32,001 nucleotides of DNA from positions 1 through 32,001 of the forward strand of contig DAINOC010000022.1 of the NCBI GenBank assembly GCA_036735565.1. The letters run 5' to 3'. The stretch's first letter is position 1. Each line of letters begins with the position of its first letter. This DNA is from Coraliomargarita_B sp036735565. GTDB taxonomy: Bacteria > Verrucomicrobiota > Verrucomicrobiia > Opitutales > Coraliomargaritaceae. The notes beneath the pieces were generated by a model. It was not told the DNA's origin. It searched no databases and saw nothing but the letters and a program-made list of their open reading frames with translations. The position numbers were made by a program, and so were the translations under genes. Of the stretch, positions 7,400-14,843 are shown one piece after another.

Positions 7400-8133
7400 G
7401 CACCTCACCCAAACCGCTAATAGTCATTGCCGAGGACGATTCCGATCTCGCGACCCTTATCGCCACACAACTCGAACTGGCGGGCATGAACAGCCAAATC
7501 TGCCACGAGGCCGCCCATGTGGAGAAATTCCTTAAAAGCAATTTCGCCAATCTGCTCCTGCTGGACATCCATCTCCCCGATGAAACCGGCTTTCAGTTGA
7601 TGGATGCCCTGCGGAAAGGCGGCAACAGCACCCCGGTTATCTTCCTGACGGGTGAAAACGCCGAAGTCCAAAAAGTCAAAGCGCTCGAGATGGGTGGCGA
7701 CGACTATATCACCAAGCCCTTCGGCTTCCCCGAGTTGATTGCCCGGATCCGGGCCGTGCTCCGCCGGGCTGAGACGGCACAGGACAGCAACGTCACCCAT
7801 AACGCGGCGATCACCGACGAGGCCTTCGAGTTTTGCGGGGCCACGGTCAACCCCCAGCGCCTCGAGATTAATTTCGCCGATGGCACCGCCGAACCCATCG
7901 GCCGCAAGGAACTGGGCATCATCGTCTACCTCGCCCAACACCCGAATGCCGTGCTTACCCGGAAAAACCTGATCCACTCAGTCTGGGGTATCCACGCCGA
8001 TGTGCGCAGCCGCTCCCTTGATCAATACATCGTTAAGATCCGGGAGCTCTACAAACGCCACGAACTGAACCTTGAAGCCTTTCGCACAGTCCACGGCGTC
8101 GGCTACATCTACGACGTCAAGGTGCCGGAGTAA
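7396..8133 (+). CDS. OmpR/PhoB-family response regulator, orphan
   Basis: This is a 245-residue two-domain regulator. The receiver domain (about 8-120) shows the acidic pocket (AEDDSD, residues 12-17), the phospho-acceptor Asp57 (LLLLDIHLPDETG), the Thr at VIFLTGE and the conserved Lys in ITKPF. The C-terminal winged-helix domain (about 145-240) has the family signature GRKELGIIVYLAQHPNAVLTR and VHGVGYIYDV, and binds direct repeats in DNA. It overlaps the peroxiredoxin by 4 bases, and no histidine kinase gene adjoins it, so its sensor must be encoded elsewhere or it is controlled another way. A role in oxidative-stress control is suggested only by the coupling. A gap of 107 bases separates it from the symporter. 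Confidence 0.93.
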   Translation: MSTSPKPLIVIAEDDSDLATLIATQLELAGMNSQICHEAAHVEKFLKSNFANLLLLDIHLPDETGFQLMDALRKGGNSTPVIFLTGENAEVQKVKALEMGGDDYITKPFGFPELIARIRAVLRRAETAQDSNVTHNAAITDEAFEFCGATVNPQRLEINFADGTAEPIGRKELGIIVYLAQHPNAVLTRKNLIHSVWGIHADVRSRSLDQYIVKIRELYKRHELNLEAFRTVHGVGYIYDVKVPE

Positions 8134-8154
8134 AGGCGGCGGGTGCGTCGCCTT
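8133..8154 (+). terminator. Weak hairpin after the response regulator
   Basis: A stem AAGGCG (8133-8138) pairs with CGCCTT (8149-8154) around a 10-base loop and overlaps the stop codon. It is followed only by ATTGCC, not a U-run. It may slow transcription or be a partial terminator; it could also be chance in GC-rich DNA. Confidence 0.3.
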
Positions 8155-8240
8155 ATTGCCGAACGGGCACGGACTAGAACGAATGGCGAGCGCTCCGCCA
8201 CCTATCTTCAATTCAATGCCGTGCACATCCCCGTCCATTC

Positions 8241-9782
8241 GTGGTTCCAGACTTTTTGTATTCGCTTAGCCTTTTTGATGCGCTGATCGTCGCTGCCTAT
8301 TTTGCGGCGGTGCTTTACATCGGCTGGCGTCACTCGGGCAAATGCCGGTCGGCGGAAAGCTTCATTCGCGGCGACCGGCAGATACCCTGGCCCGCCGTGC
8401 TGGGCTCGATCGTAGCGACTGAAGTGAGCGCGGCCACCTTCCTCGCAACTCCGGGTGTCGGCTACGGCGAGAACATGAGCTACCTCCAGTTTGGTATCGG
8501 ATCGTTCTTCGCCCGTATCGTTATCGCCTTCGTTTTTCTCGGTGCGTTCTACGCCTTCGATAGCCTGACCATCTACGACTATCTGGCCAAGCGCTTCGGC
8601 AGTGGCACGCGCTATACCGCGACACTCTTCTTTATGGTGACCCGCTTGCTCGCCTCGGCGGTGCGTCTGATGATCGCCGCTACCGGGCTCAGCCTGATTC
8701 TCGGCCTGCCCTTCTGGGTCTGTCTCGGGGCCTTCACGCTGATCGCGATCACTTATACGGGCAGCGGCGGCATCCGTGGTATTATATGGACGGATGTGCT
8801 GCAAGCGGTGGTCTTCATCAGCGGCGGGCTTGTCCTCGTGCTCTACATCGGGCACAGCATCGGCTGGCAAACCATCATCGAAATCGGCCAGGCACACGGG
8901 CGCTTCGAGGTTTTCCGATTCACACCGGAGGGCGAAAGTGGGTCCTGGTGGGGCTGGCTCAACGACCCGAAGCTGTTTTACATCGCCGTGCTCTTCGGAT
9001 TTGCCAGCACCGCCGGGGCCTTCGGCACCGATCAGGACATGACCCAGCGTATGCTCACCTGCCGGGATGTCCGTTCCGCGCGCAAGAGTGTGATTCTGAG
9101 CGGCTTTATTTCCATCCCGATCGCCGGACTCTTTCTTTTTATCGGGGTGGCCTTGTTTGCCTTCTACCAAGTGCATGGCGAAAGCGGCTTACCGGCATCG
9201 GTCCTTGCAGATGGCTCCTCCGCCGTCCTCGCCGATAAGGTCTTCCCTACTTTCATTGCTTCCGAACTGCCCGGCGGCCTACGGGGCCTCCTTCTCGTCG
9301 GGGTGCTTGCGGCGGCGATGTCCAGCCTCGACTCGACCATGGGGGCCTTGAGCTCCTCCGCACTCGTGGACCTTTACCGCCCGTTGGTTGGCAGGCAGCT
9401 GACTGACCGGCAGAGCATGCGTCTATCGCGATGCTTCGTCGTCGCCTTCGGCATGATGCTGGCTGCCATTGCCTATGCTCTCAAAGATGCACAGGGCTTT
9501 CTTTGGCTGACCTTCCAGATCGCCAGTGTCACCTACGGTTCGCTGCTCGGCATCTTCCTGCTTGGGATCCTGACAGAGCGCGGCTGCGACCGGGGTAACT
9601 GGATAGCCATGCTCACCGGTGGCCTCCTCTGTTCTGCGCTGCTCGCGGCGATCCAGTTGGGAAGGATACAACTCGGCTGGTCCTGGCTAATCCTCATCGG
9701 CACCGCTTGGACTTTCGGTTTGGGTCTTATTCAAAAAAAAGCCCCACCGAAAGACCCGGTGAGGCTCGAAGAAATTAGCTAG
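8241..9782 (+). CDS. Sodium:solute symporter (SSS family)
   Basis: This is a 513-residue polytopic membrane protein with about 13 hydrophobic helices, typical for the SSS (SLC5-like) family that couples Na+ entry to solute uptake. Family marks are IPWPAVLGSIVATEVSAATF (TM1-2 region), GIGSFFARIV, the YDYLAKRFG segment, TGSGGIRGIIWTDVLQ, TDQDMTQRML and, late, AAAMSSLDSTMGALSS with the conserved Ser/Thr of the second Na+ site. The substrate cannot be told from the sequence; sugars, carboxylates or sialic acid are all possible. The start is the GTG at 8241; no Shine-Dalgarno is seen. The last codons (QKKAPPKDPVRLEEIS) are encoded by DNA that, on the other strand, forms the terminator of the next gene. 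Confidence 0.92.
   Translation: MVPDFLYSLSLFDALIVAAYFAAVLYIGWRHSGKCRSAESFIRGDRQIPWPAVLGSIVATEVSAATFLATPGVGYGENMSYLQFGIGSFFARIVIAFVFLGAFYAFDSLTIYDYLAKRFGSGTRYTATLFFMVTRLLASAVRLMIAATGLSLILGLPFWVCLGAFTLIAITYTGSGGIRGIIWTDVLQAVVFISGGLVLVLYIGHSIGWQTIIEIGQAHGRFEVFRFTPEGESGSWWGWLNDPKLFYIAVLFGFASTAGAFGTDQDMTQRMLTCRDVRSARKSVILSGFISIPIAGLFLFIGVALFAFYQVHGESGLPASVLADGSSAVLADKVFPTFIASELPGGLRGLLLVGVLAAAMSSLDSTMGALSSSALVDLYRPLVGRQLTDRQSMRLSRCFVVAFGMMLAAIAYALKDAQGFLWLTFQIASVTYGSLLGIFLLGILTERGCDRGNWIAMLTGGLLCSALLAAIQLGRIQLGWSWLILIGTAWTFGLGLIQKKAPPKDPVRLEEIS
9733..9765 (-). terminator. Intrinsic terminator for the cysteine-rich gene
   Basis: Read on the minus strand, a stem GCCTCACCG / CGGTGGGGC (plus-strand 9757-9765 and 9741-9749; one G-T pair) with a 7-base loop is followed directly by eight T (9733-9740). 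This is a textbook rho-independent terminator 24 bases beyond the stop of the gene at 9789. It lies wholly within the 3' coding end of the symporter on the opposite strand. Confidence 0.88.
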
Positions 9783-9788
9783 AGCCGT

Positions 9789-10256
9789 TTAGGCGTCTTT
9801 TGCGCAACAAGCCATCCCGGGCATGGGGATTTCGGCTTTTTTTACCGATGCTTCTTGTGCTTCTATTGCTTTTTTAAGTCGGCGCTTGCAGCAACTGCCA
9901 CCTTTACCGCAGCAAACGTCCGATTCCTTTAGAACCGTCTTTTCCTCGGCGCCGCATTGGCCTTTGTCGCGGCAGGATCCCTTGGCCCCGGATTCGCCCT
10001 TATCGCACTTGCCCTCTTTGGAGCTGTTGCACTTGTCGCAGCAGTCACTGACATCAGCGCACTTCTTGGCGCAGGCCGCGTCGGGCTTGGGGCAAGCGCC
10101 TTTTTCACAAACGTCTTTTTCGCAAGCACAGGGTTTGCAAGCACAGGCAGCATCCGTCGGCTTTGCGGTACATGACGCCGATGTGCCACAACATGCGGCA
10201 TACGAAGCAACGGAGGAGCCGAGGAAGAGAATGGAAAGCAAGAGACAGGTTTTCAT
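9789..10256 (-). CDS. Exported cysteine-rich protein of unknown function
   Basis: The protein has 155 residues and 24 Cys, 23 of them after a clear signal peptide (MKTCLLLSILFLGSSVASYA, cleavage near residue 20). Cys occur as CC pairs and CxC/CxxC clusters (ACCGT, ACACKPCACE, DCCDKC, VCCGKGGSCCKR, MACCAKDA), mixed with Lys, Asp and Gly, and without aromatic residues in the mature part. This resembles metallothionein-like or other metal-binding secreted proteins, but no specific family is recognised. The alternatives are a disulfide-rich surface protein or a lipoprotein with an unusual lipobox (YAAC). It is a single-gene unit: its own terminator lies downstream, and an inverted repeat sits immediately before the ATG. 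It is likely real given signal peptide, terminator and biased composition. Confidence 0.82.
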   Translation of the reverse strand: MKTCLLLSILFLGSSVASYAACCGTSASCTAKPTDAACACKPCACEKDVCEKGACPKPDAACAKKCADVSDCCDKCNSSKEGKCDKGESGAKGSCRDKGQCGAEEKTVLKESDVCCGKGGSCCKRRLKKAIEAQEASVKKAEIPMPGMACCAKDA

Positions 10257-10281
10257 AGTTGGTTTGGACGTAAATCCAACT
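10257..10281 (-). promoter_or_regulatory. Inverted repeat abutting the start of the Cys-rich gene
   Basis: AGTTGG (10257-10262) and CCAACT (10276-10281) form a perfect 6-bp stem. Three more A/T pairs are possible with a one-base bulge. The structure ends at the base next to the ATG at 10256. It could hide the ribosome entry site as RNA, or be a repressor site as DNA. No Shine-Dalgarno is apparent outside it. Confidence 0.45.
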
Positions 10282-10345
10282 GATGACCGGTGTTAGGAAT
10301 CGCGGCGAGCCCGAATATTCCCAGCCCGGCGCAGAATACCTCCGG

Positions 10346-11128
10346 CTATTGAACAATCTCCACTCGTTCGAGATACTCCGCCAAACCACTCGCAGCGTTC
10401 ACGCTGATCAAACAGCCGGAGATCCGCACGTCGGCCTCCGCAACCGGGAAGCGCCGCTTCATCCCGTCCAAAAATGTGGCGATCACCTCGGTTCGGTCCC
10501 GCCCCAGCACCGACTCATAGGGGCCGCACATACCGGCATCCGTTAAGTAAGCCGTGCCACCCGGCAGCACCCGACCGTCCGCCGTCGGCACATGCGTGTG
10601 CGTGCCGACCACCGCCGCAACCCGCCCATCGAGATACCAGCCCAGCGCAATTTTCTCCGAAGTCGCCTCCATGTGCGCTTCCACAAAGACCGCATCACAC
10701 TGTCCACTTAGTTCGGCAAGGGTCTCCTCGGCTATCTGGAAGGGGCAGGCCGACTTCAGCGCCAGATAGTTGCGCCCCAGCACGGTAAAGATCCCCAGGC
10801 GAAAGCCCTTGGCTTCGACAATGAGATGAGCCTGGCCCGGATTGTGGCGGGGTAAATTAGCGGGGCGACACACCCGCTCCAGGGCCACGATTTCGTTCTC
10901 AAAGTTCTTCTGGTCCCAGACGTGGTCGCCGAGCGTGATCGCGTCGACGCCCGCAGCAAGTAACTCCTCCGCAATCTTCGCAGTGATACCCGCCCCTCCG
11001 GCTGCGTTTTCGCCATTGGCGATCACCAGGTCCGCCGACAACTCCCTGCGTAAACCCGCGAGGCGCTCCGTTACGAAACGGCGTCCCGGCCGACCAACGA
11101 TGTCACCTAAAAATAGAATTTTTGGCAT
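10346..11128 (-). CDS. ymdB: YmdB-type metallophosphoesterase (TIGR00282 family)
   Basis: The protein is 260 residues from the ATG at 11128. It belongs to the family of Bacillus YmdB, a 2',3'- and 3',5'-cyclic-nucleotide phosphodiesterase with a binuclear metal centre. Metal-ligand motifs are visible: LFLGDIVGRPGR (Asp9), IANGENAAGG (Glu40/Asn41), ITLGDHVWDQK (His69), FVEAHMEATSEK and VVGTHTHVPTADGRVLP. The segment GTAYLTDAGMCGPYESVLG is highly characteristic. The start at 11128 places the motif at the N-terminus as in relatives; the Met at 11137 is possible. In many bacteria this gene sits next to rny; here no rny is present. A cyclic-nucleotide-binding-fold protein is divergently encoded 136 bases away. 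Confidence 0.92.
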   Translation of the reverse strand: MPKILFLGDIVGRPGRRFVTERLAGLRRELSADLVIANGENAAGGAGITAKIAEELLAAGVDAITLGDHVWDQKNFENEIVALERVCRPANLPRHNPGQAHLIVEAKGFRLGIFTVLGRNYLALKSACPFQIAEETLAELSGQCDAVFVEAHMEATSEKIALGWYLDGRVAAVVGTHTHVPTADGRVLPGGTAYLTDAGMCGPYESVLGRDRTEVIATFLDGMKRRFPVAEADVRISGCLISVNAASGLAEYLERVEIVQ

Positions 11129-11141
11129 GGGTCGCATCTTC

Positions 11142-11158
11142 AGCGCTAAAGTAGCGCT
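11142..11158. promoter_or_regulatory. Perfect palindrome upstream of ymdB
   Basis: AGCGCTA-aag-TAGCGCT is a perfect 7-bp inverted repeat with a 3-bp centre. It lies 13-30 bases upstream of the ymdB start and about 107 bases upstream of the divergent start at 11265. Length and position fit an operator for a dimeric regulator; a small RNA hairpin in the ymdB leader is the alternative. Confidence 0.45.
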
Positions 11159-11264
11159 ACCGCAAGCCCCATCATGATGACCCCAATTTTAGACCATCCG
11201 GACCCGACGCGCGATCTCCTTATTGGCTTGTCAAAGTGCTCCGATCTCTGGCATCTGTTTATGC

Positions 11265-11723
11265 ATGAGTGAAATCGAAAATCTTCTGGATATGGGCTAT
11301 CTTTCCCGCGAGGCGGGTGTCAGCGATGCGACTCGCTCAATCCTCGCCAACGAGGAGTTCACCGAGATCGTCGATTTTTCCGAGGATACTGTCATCATCC
11401 AGCAAGGCCAGCAGCCGGATGCCCTCTATTTTACCCTCGACGGCGTCTTCCACGCCATCAGCCACGCCAACCCCAGTGCACCCCATCGTCTTCTTGGCCG
11501 CATCGAATCGGGCCAGTTTATCGGAGAGGTTTGCCTTGTGGACGCAAAGAGTAAAGCCAGTGCTACGGTAAAAGCGCTGCGTAACTCCATGGCGCTTAAG
11601 ATGAAACCCAGTGCCTTCACGGATCTGTGCCAAGCCCACCCGGATGCCGGTGTTGAGTTCCTGCTCGCGGTGGCACGCCAATTGGCTGCGCGGTTGCGTC
11701 TTGCAAACGAGAAGGTCCTTTAG
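11265..11723 (+). CDS. Stand-alone cyclic-nucleotide-binding-fold protein
   Basis: The protein is 152 residues from the ATG at 11265. A short helical N-terminus precedes one CNB/cupin-type domain (about 32-135). The pattern VIIQQGQQPDALYFTLDG and the phosphate-cassette region GQFIGEVCLVDAKSKASATVKAL are clear. There is no helix-turn-helix domain, so it is not a CRP-type transcription factor. The Glu88 that binds ribose is kept, but the Arg that binds the cyclic phosphate (R in RSA/RAAT of CRP and PKA) is Ala98 here, with Lys97 one residue earlier. Binding of cAMP or cGMP is therefore doubtful. Partner or output is unknown. I rejected an upstream in-frame start at 11223 because its residues lack family similarity. 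Confidence 0.85.
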   Translation: MSEIENLLDMGYLSREAGVSDATRSILANEEFTEIVDFSEDTVIIQQGQQPDALYFTLDGVFHAISHANPSAPHRLLGRIESGQFIGEVCLVDAKSKASATVKALRNSMALKMKPSAFTDLCQAHPDAGVEFLLAVARQLAARLRLANEKVL

Positions 11724-11903
11724 CCGCCGCGCCGAGGCGATTGACTCCCCCTTCTTTCCGCCGGGAGCCAGGCAGAGCGGATAAGCGGGATTTCTTTGCG
11801 ACATACGGGCTTGATTCGAAGGGCGTTTGTTGTCTTCCTTCCAAGCCTTTCGTTTCGGTTCGCCTAGGTTCCGGAACTCCCATCACCACCAAACACGAAA
11901 AAA

Positions 11904-13685
11904 ATGAAATCCGAAAAAGCTATCGACTTCCCTGAACAGGACGAAATCGGCCCCGAAATGAAGGGTGCGGACGTCCTCGTTGCCGCACTTGAGCGGGAGG
12001 GTGTCGACGTGGTGTATGCCTACCCGGGCGGTGCGTCGATGGAGCTTCACCAGGCCCTGACCAAGAGCAAAAAGATCCGGACCATCCTTCCCCGCTTCGA
12101 GCAGGGTGGCGGTTTCATGGCCCATGGCCACGCCCGGGCCACTGGCAAAGCCAGCGTCTGCATGGCGACCTCCGGCCCCGGCGCCACGAATCTTGTCACC
12201 TGTATCGCCGATGCCTTCATGGACAGCATCCCGCTGATCGCCATCACCGGGCAGGTCTACCAGCAGTTCATCGGCAAAGCAGCCTTCCAGGAAACCGACT
12301 TTTTCGGCATGACCCTGCCGATCGTCAAACACAGCTACCTTGTGCTGAACAAGGAGGATCTTCCACGCATCGTCAAAGAAGCCTTCCATATCGCACAAAC
12401 CGGCCGTCCCGGTCCCGTGGTCATCGACATCCCCAAGGATGTGCAGCAGGCCATTTTTAAGCCGACTTTCCCGGCCCGAATTCACACGCCCGGCTACCAG
12501 GCCGATGTCACCCACCCCGAAGCGCCCGACGCGGAACTGGAGGAAGTGCTGCGCTTGATCGAGGGTGCCAAACGCCCGGTGCTTTACACCGGTGGCGGCA
12601 TTATTTCCAGCGAGGCACACCTGGAGCTTCGCGAATTCGCTGAACTCACCGGGCTGCCCGTGACTTCCACCTTGATGGGGCTTGGAGCCTTCGATGCCCA
12701 GCACCCCCAGTCGCTCTACTGGTTCGGGATGCACGGCACCGTCGCAGGCAACTGGGCGGTTTGCGACAGCGACTTGCTCATCTGTGCCGGTGCCCGCTTC
12801 GACGACCGCATCACCGGCAAGGTCGAAAAGTTCGCTCCCGAAGCCACGATCGTCCATATCGATATCGACGTATCGGAGCATAATAAGAACAAGCGCGTCC
12901 AATATCCGATCCACTCGGATATCAAATACGCGCTGAAACGCCTTTGCGAACTGGCGAAAAAAGACTTCACTAAACCGGATATCAGCGAGTGGTTCACTAC
13001 GATCAACGGCTGGAAGGAAGCCTACCCTTTCACCTACGACAATACCGGTCACATCACCCAGCAGGAGGCGATCGAAACGCTCTACGAAGAGACCAACGGC
13101 GATGCCATCATCACCACCGGCGTCGGCCAGCACCAGATGTGGGCCGCCCAGTTCTATAAGTTCCGCGAGCCGCGCACCTACATTAGCTCCCTCGGTCTGG
13201 GCACCATGGGCTTCGGCCTCCCGGCAGCTATCGGTGCCAAGGTAGCCTTCCCGGAAAAGCTCGTGGTTAATATCGATGGTGACGGCTGCTTCCTGATGAA
13301 TGTTCAGGAGTTGGCCACCGCGAAGATCGAAAAGATCAATGCCAAGACTATCATTCTGAATAATCAGCACCTGGGCATGGTGGTTCAGTGGGAAGACCTC
13401 ATGTATGAGAGCGTCCGGGGGCAGACGATCCTGTGCGACAAGGATAACATCGGCGGCCCGGATAACATCGAGGCCATCTACCCGGACTTTATAAAAATCG
13501 CCGAAGGCTTCGGCGTAGCCGGTCGCCGCGTCGTCAAACGTGAGGATCTCCGCGCGGCCATCCGTGAAATGATCGAGTTTGACGGCCCCTACGTCCTCGA
13601 AGTCATCGTTCCCTACACCGAGCACGTGCTCCCTATGATCAAACAGGGTCTTTCTGCGAAGGAAATCCTCATCAAGTCCGAGTAA
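11904..13685 (+). CDS. ilvB: Acetolactate synthase, large (catalytic) subunit
   Basis: This 593-residue ThDP enzyme makes 2-acetolactate from two pyruvates, or acetohydroxybutyrate with 2-ketobutyrate, the first common step of branched-chain amino acid synthesis. ThDP activation is by Glu66 (PRFEQGGGFMAHGHARATGK). SGPGATNLVTCIADAFMDSIP, the FAD-binding middle domain (TGGGIISSEAHLEL to SDLLICAGARFDDRITGK) and the metal/ThDP motif NIDGDGCFLMNVQELATA to LNNQHLGMV are all present. The biosynthetic type is suggested by the FAD region and the length. An N-terminal extension of about 18 residues is unusual but short. The regulatory subunit gene ilvN is not adjacent: the next gene is a DUF481 protein after a terminator. 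The 180-base leader has no T-box or obvious attenuator. Confidence 0.95.
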   Translation: MKSEKAIDFPEQDEIGPEMKGADVLVAALEREGVDVVYAYPGGASMELHQALTKSKKIRTILPRFEQGGGFMAHGHARATGKASVCMATSGPGATNLVTCIADAFMDSIPLIAITGQVYQQFIGKAAFQETDFFGMTLPIVKHSYLVLNKEDLPRIVKEAFHIAQTGRPGPVVIDIPKDVQQAIFKPTFPARIHTPGYQADVTHPEAPDAELEEVLRLIEGAKRPVLYTGGGIISSEAHLELREFAELTGLPVTSTLMGLGAFDAQHPQSLYWFGMHGTVAGNWAVCDSDLLICAGARFDDRITGKVEKFAPEATIVHIDIDVSEHNKNKRVQYPIHSDIKYALKRLCELAKKDFTKPDISEWFTTINGWKEAYPFTYDNTGHITQQEAIETLYEETNGDAIITTGVGQHQMWAAQFYKFREPRTYISSLGLGTMGFGLPAAIGAKVAFPEKLVVNIDGDGCFLMNVQELATAKIEKINAKTIILNNQHLGMVVQWEDLMYESVRGQTILCDKDNIGGPDNIEAIYPDFIKIAEGFGVAGRRVVKREDLRAAIREMIEFDGPYVLEVIVPYTEHVLPMIKQGLSAKEILIKSE

Positions 13686-13703
13686 TCTCTAAGTTTCCAT
13701 CAC

Positions 13704-13735
13704 GGCGGGCTCACTGCGAGGTGGCCCGCCTTTTT
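13704..13735 (+). terminator. Intrinsic terminator after ilvB
   Basis: GGCGGGC (13704-13710) pairs perfectly with GCCCGCC (13724-13730). Three more internal pairs (CAC/GTG) extend the stem beyond one bulged T. Five T follow (13731-13735). It lies 18 bases past the ilvB stop and separates ilvB from the DUF481 gene, which starts 18 bases later. Confidence 0.88.
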
Positions 13736-13752
13736 GCTGACTAAAATAAGCC

Positions 13753-14781
13753 ATGAAGAAATCCATACTTCTCCTCTCACTCGTCGCGGGCCTGATCGCC
13801 TCGGCCCATGCTGATGTCGTTATTACCAAAGACGGCTCACGCTTGACCGGCGAAATCACCCTGATCGACAAGGGTGCCATTCACCTGAAAACTTCCTATG
13901 CGGGGACCCTCACGATCCAACAGGATCAGGTTGACTCGTTTGAAACAAAGCAGCCCGTAGTGGTTCGCCTCGAAAGCGGCACCATCATGTCCGGACCGGT
14001 GCAGGCCTCCGCAGGCGGGAAGCTCCGCATTACCTCGGAGGACGGCGTTCTGGAAACCAACACCAGTAAGATCGCCGCAACCTGGACCCCCGGCAGCGAC
14101 GACCCCGAAGTTTCGCGCAACCGTCGGGAGTGGCGCTACGACGCCAGCGTCGATCTCGCGGGCCGCAGCGGCAATGTTGAGAAATTCGGAGTCGGCGTCG
14201 GACTGAAGGCCGAACTGAAAGGACCCAACGATACGCTCGCTTTCTTTTTCGACTATGAGCAGGCCGAAGAAGAGCAGCTCAAAACGGAAGACCGGGTCGC
14301 CGGAGGTGCCTCCTACGAGTCCTTCTTCAGTCAAGTGCTCGGCTGGTATGTTCGGACCGAGATGGAGATGGATAATATCGACAACGTAAAGTTCCGCTCC
14401 ACCACGGCCGGCGGTCTTTCCTACCGATTGATCAATAAAGACGCGCAAAGCCTCGTCTTTCGCTCTGGTCTCGGCTACCGCTTCACCGATTTCGATACCA
14501 ACGCGGCCAGCGAATCCAATGCCACCATCGATCTGGGGCTCGCCCACCGCTACGAGTTCCGTAATCTCTTTGTCATGCGTAATGATCTGACATTGGTCCC
14601 GGCAATCGACGATTTCAGCAACTACCGGATTGTTCACGATACCGGCATCGAGCTGCCAATCGGCAGCAGCCAAAACTGGAAGATCCGTTTCGGCGTCAAT
14701 AACGAATACGATAGCGAGGCGGCCACAACGGAAAACCTCAATACGAGCTACTACTCACGCATGATCTATTCCTGGCGTTAG
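13753..14781 (+). CDS. DUF481 outer-membrane beta-barrel protein
   Basis: This 342-residue protein has a signal peptide (KKSILLLSLVAGLIASAHA, cleavage near residue 20). An N-terminal part of about 100 residues made of short strands (VVITKDGSRLTGEITLIDKG, GTIMSGPV, LRITSEDGVLETNTSKI) precedes a DUF481-type barrel (about 125-342) with alternating amphipathic strands. It ends in SRMIYSWR, close to the aromatic-terminated signature of outer-membrane proteins although the last residue is Arg. Function of DUF481 proteins is not established; a structural or transport role in the outer membrane is likely. It begins right after the ilvB terminator, so it needs its own promoter, which must overlap the terminator region. 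Convergent with the next gene. Confidence 0.88.
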   Translation: MKKSILLLSLVAGLIASAHADVVITKDGSRLTGEITLIDKGAIHLKTSYAGTLTIQQDQVDSFETKQPVVVRLESGTIMSGPVQASAGGKLRITSEDGVLETNTSKIAATWTPGSDDPEVSRNRREWRYDASVDLAGRSGNVEKFGVGVGLKAELKGPNDTLAFFFDYEQAEEEQLKTEDRVAGGASYESFFSQVLGWYVRTEMEMDNIDNVKFRSTTAGGLSYRLINKDAQSLVFRSGLGYRFTDFDTNAASESNATIDLGLAHRYEFRNLFVMRNDLTLVPAIDDFSNYRIVHDTGIELPIGSSQNWKIRFGVNNEYDSEAATTENLNTSYYSRMIYSWR

Positions 14782-14843
14782 CCTCGCCGAAGGGTGAGTG
14801 CACGGGCCACTACATTCTCTCAGACTCGATCTACCAATAAAAG

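Noticed and set aside
8208..9176. 322-codon open frame antisense to the symporter
   Set aside because: Highly charged, His/Glu/Asp-rich product typical of the complement of a membrane-protein gene; no family marks.
9789..10256. Lipoprotein assignment for the Cys-rich protein
   Set aside because: The candidate lipobox reads YAAC, with Tyr at a position that is normally Leu, so ordinary signal-peptidase cleavage is favoured.
11883..13625. 580-codon open frame antisense to ilvB
   Set aside because: It mirrors the ilvB reading frame in GC-rich DNA, where stop codons are rare on the opposite strand; the product has no recognisable domain while ilvB is unambiguous.
14782..14843. Possible bidirectional terminator between convergent genes
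   Set aside because: Only a short mismatched stem (CTCgCC/GGtGAG) without a clear U-run on either strand.
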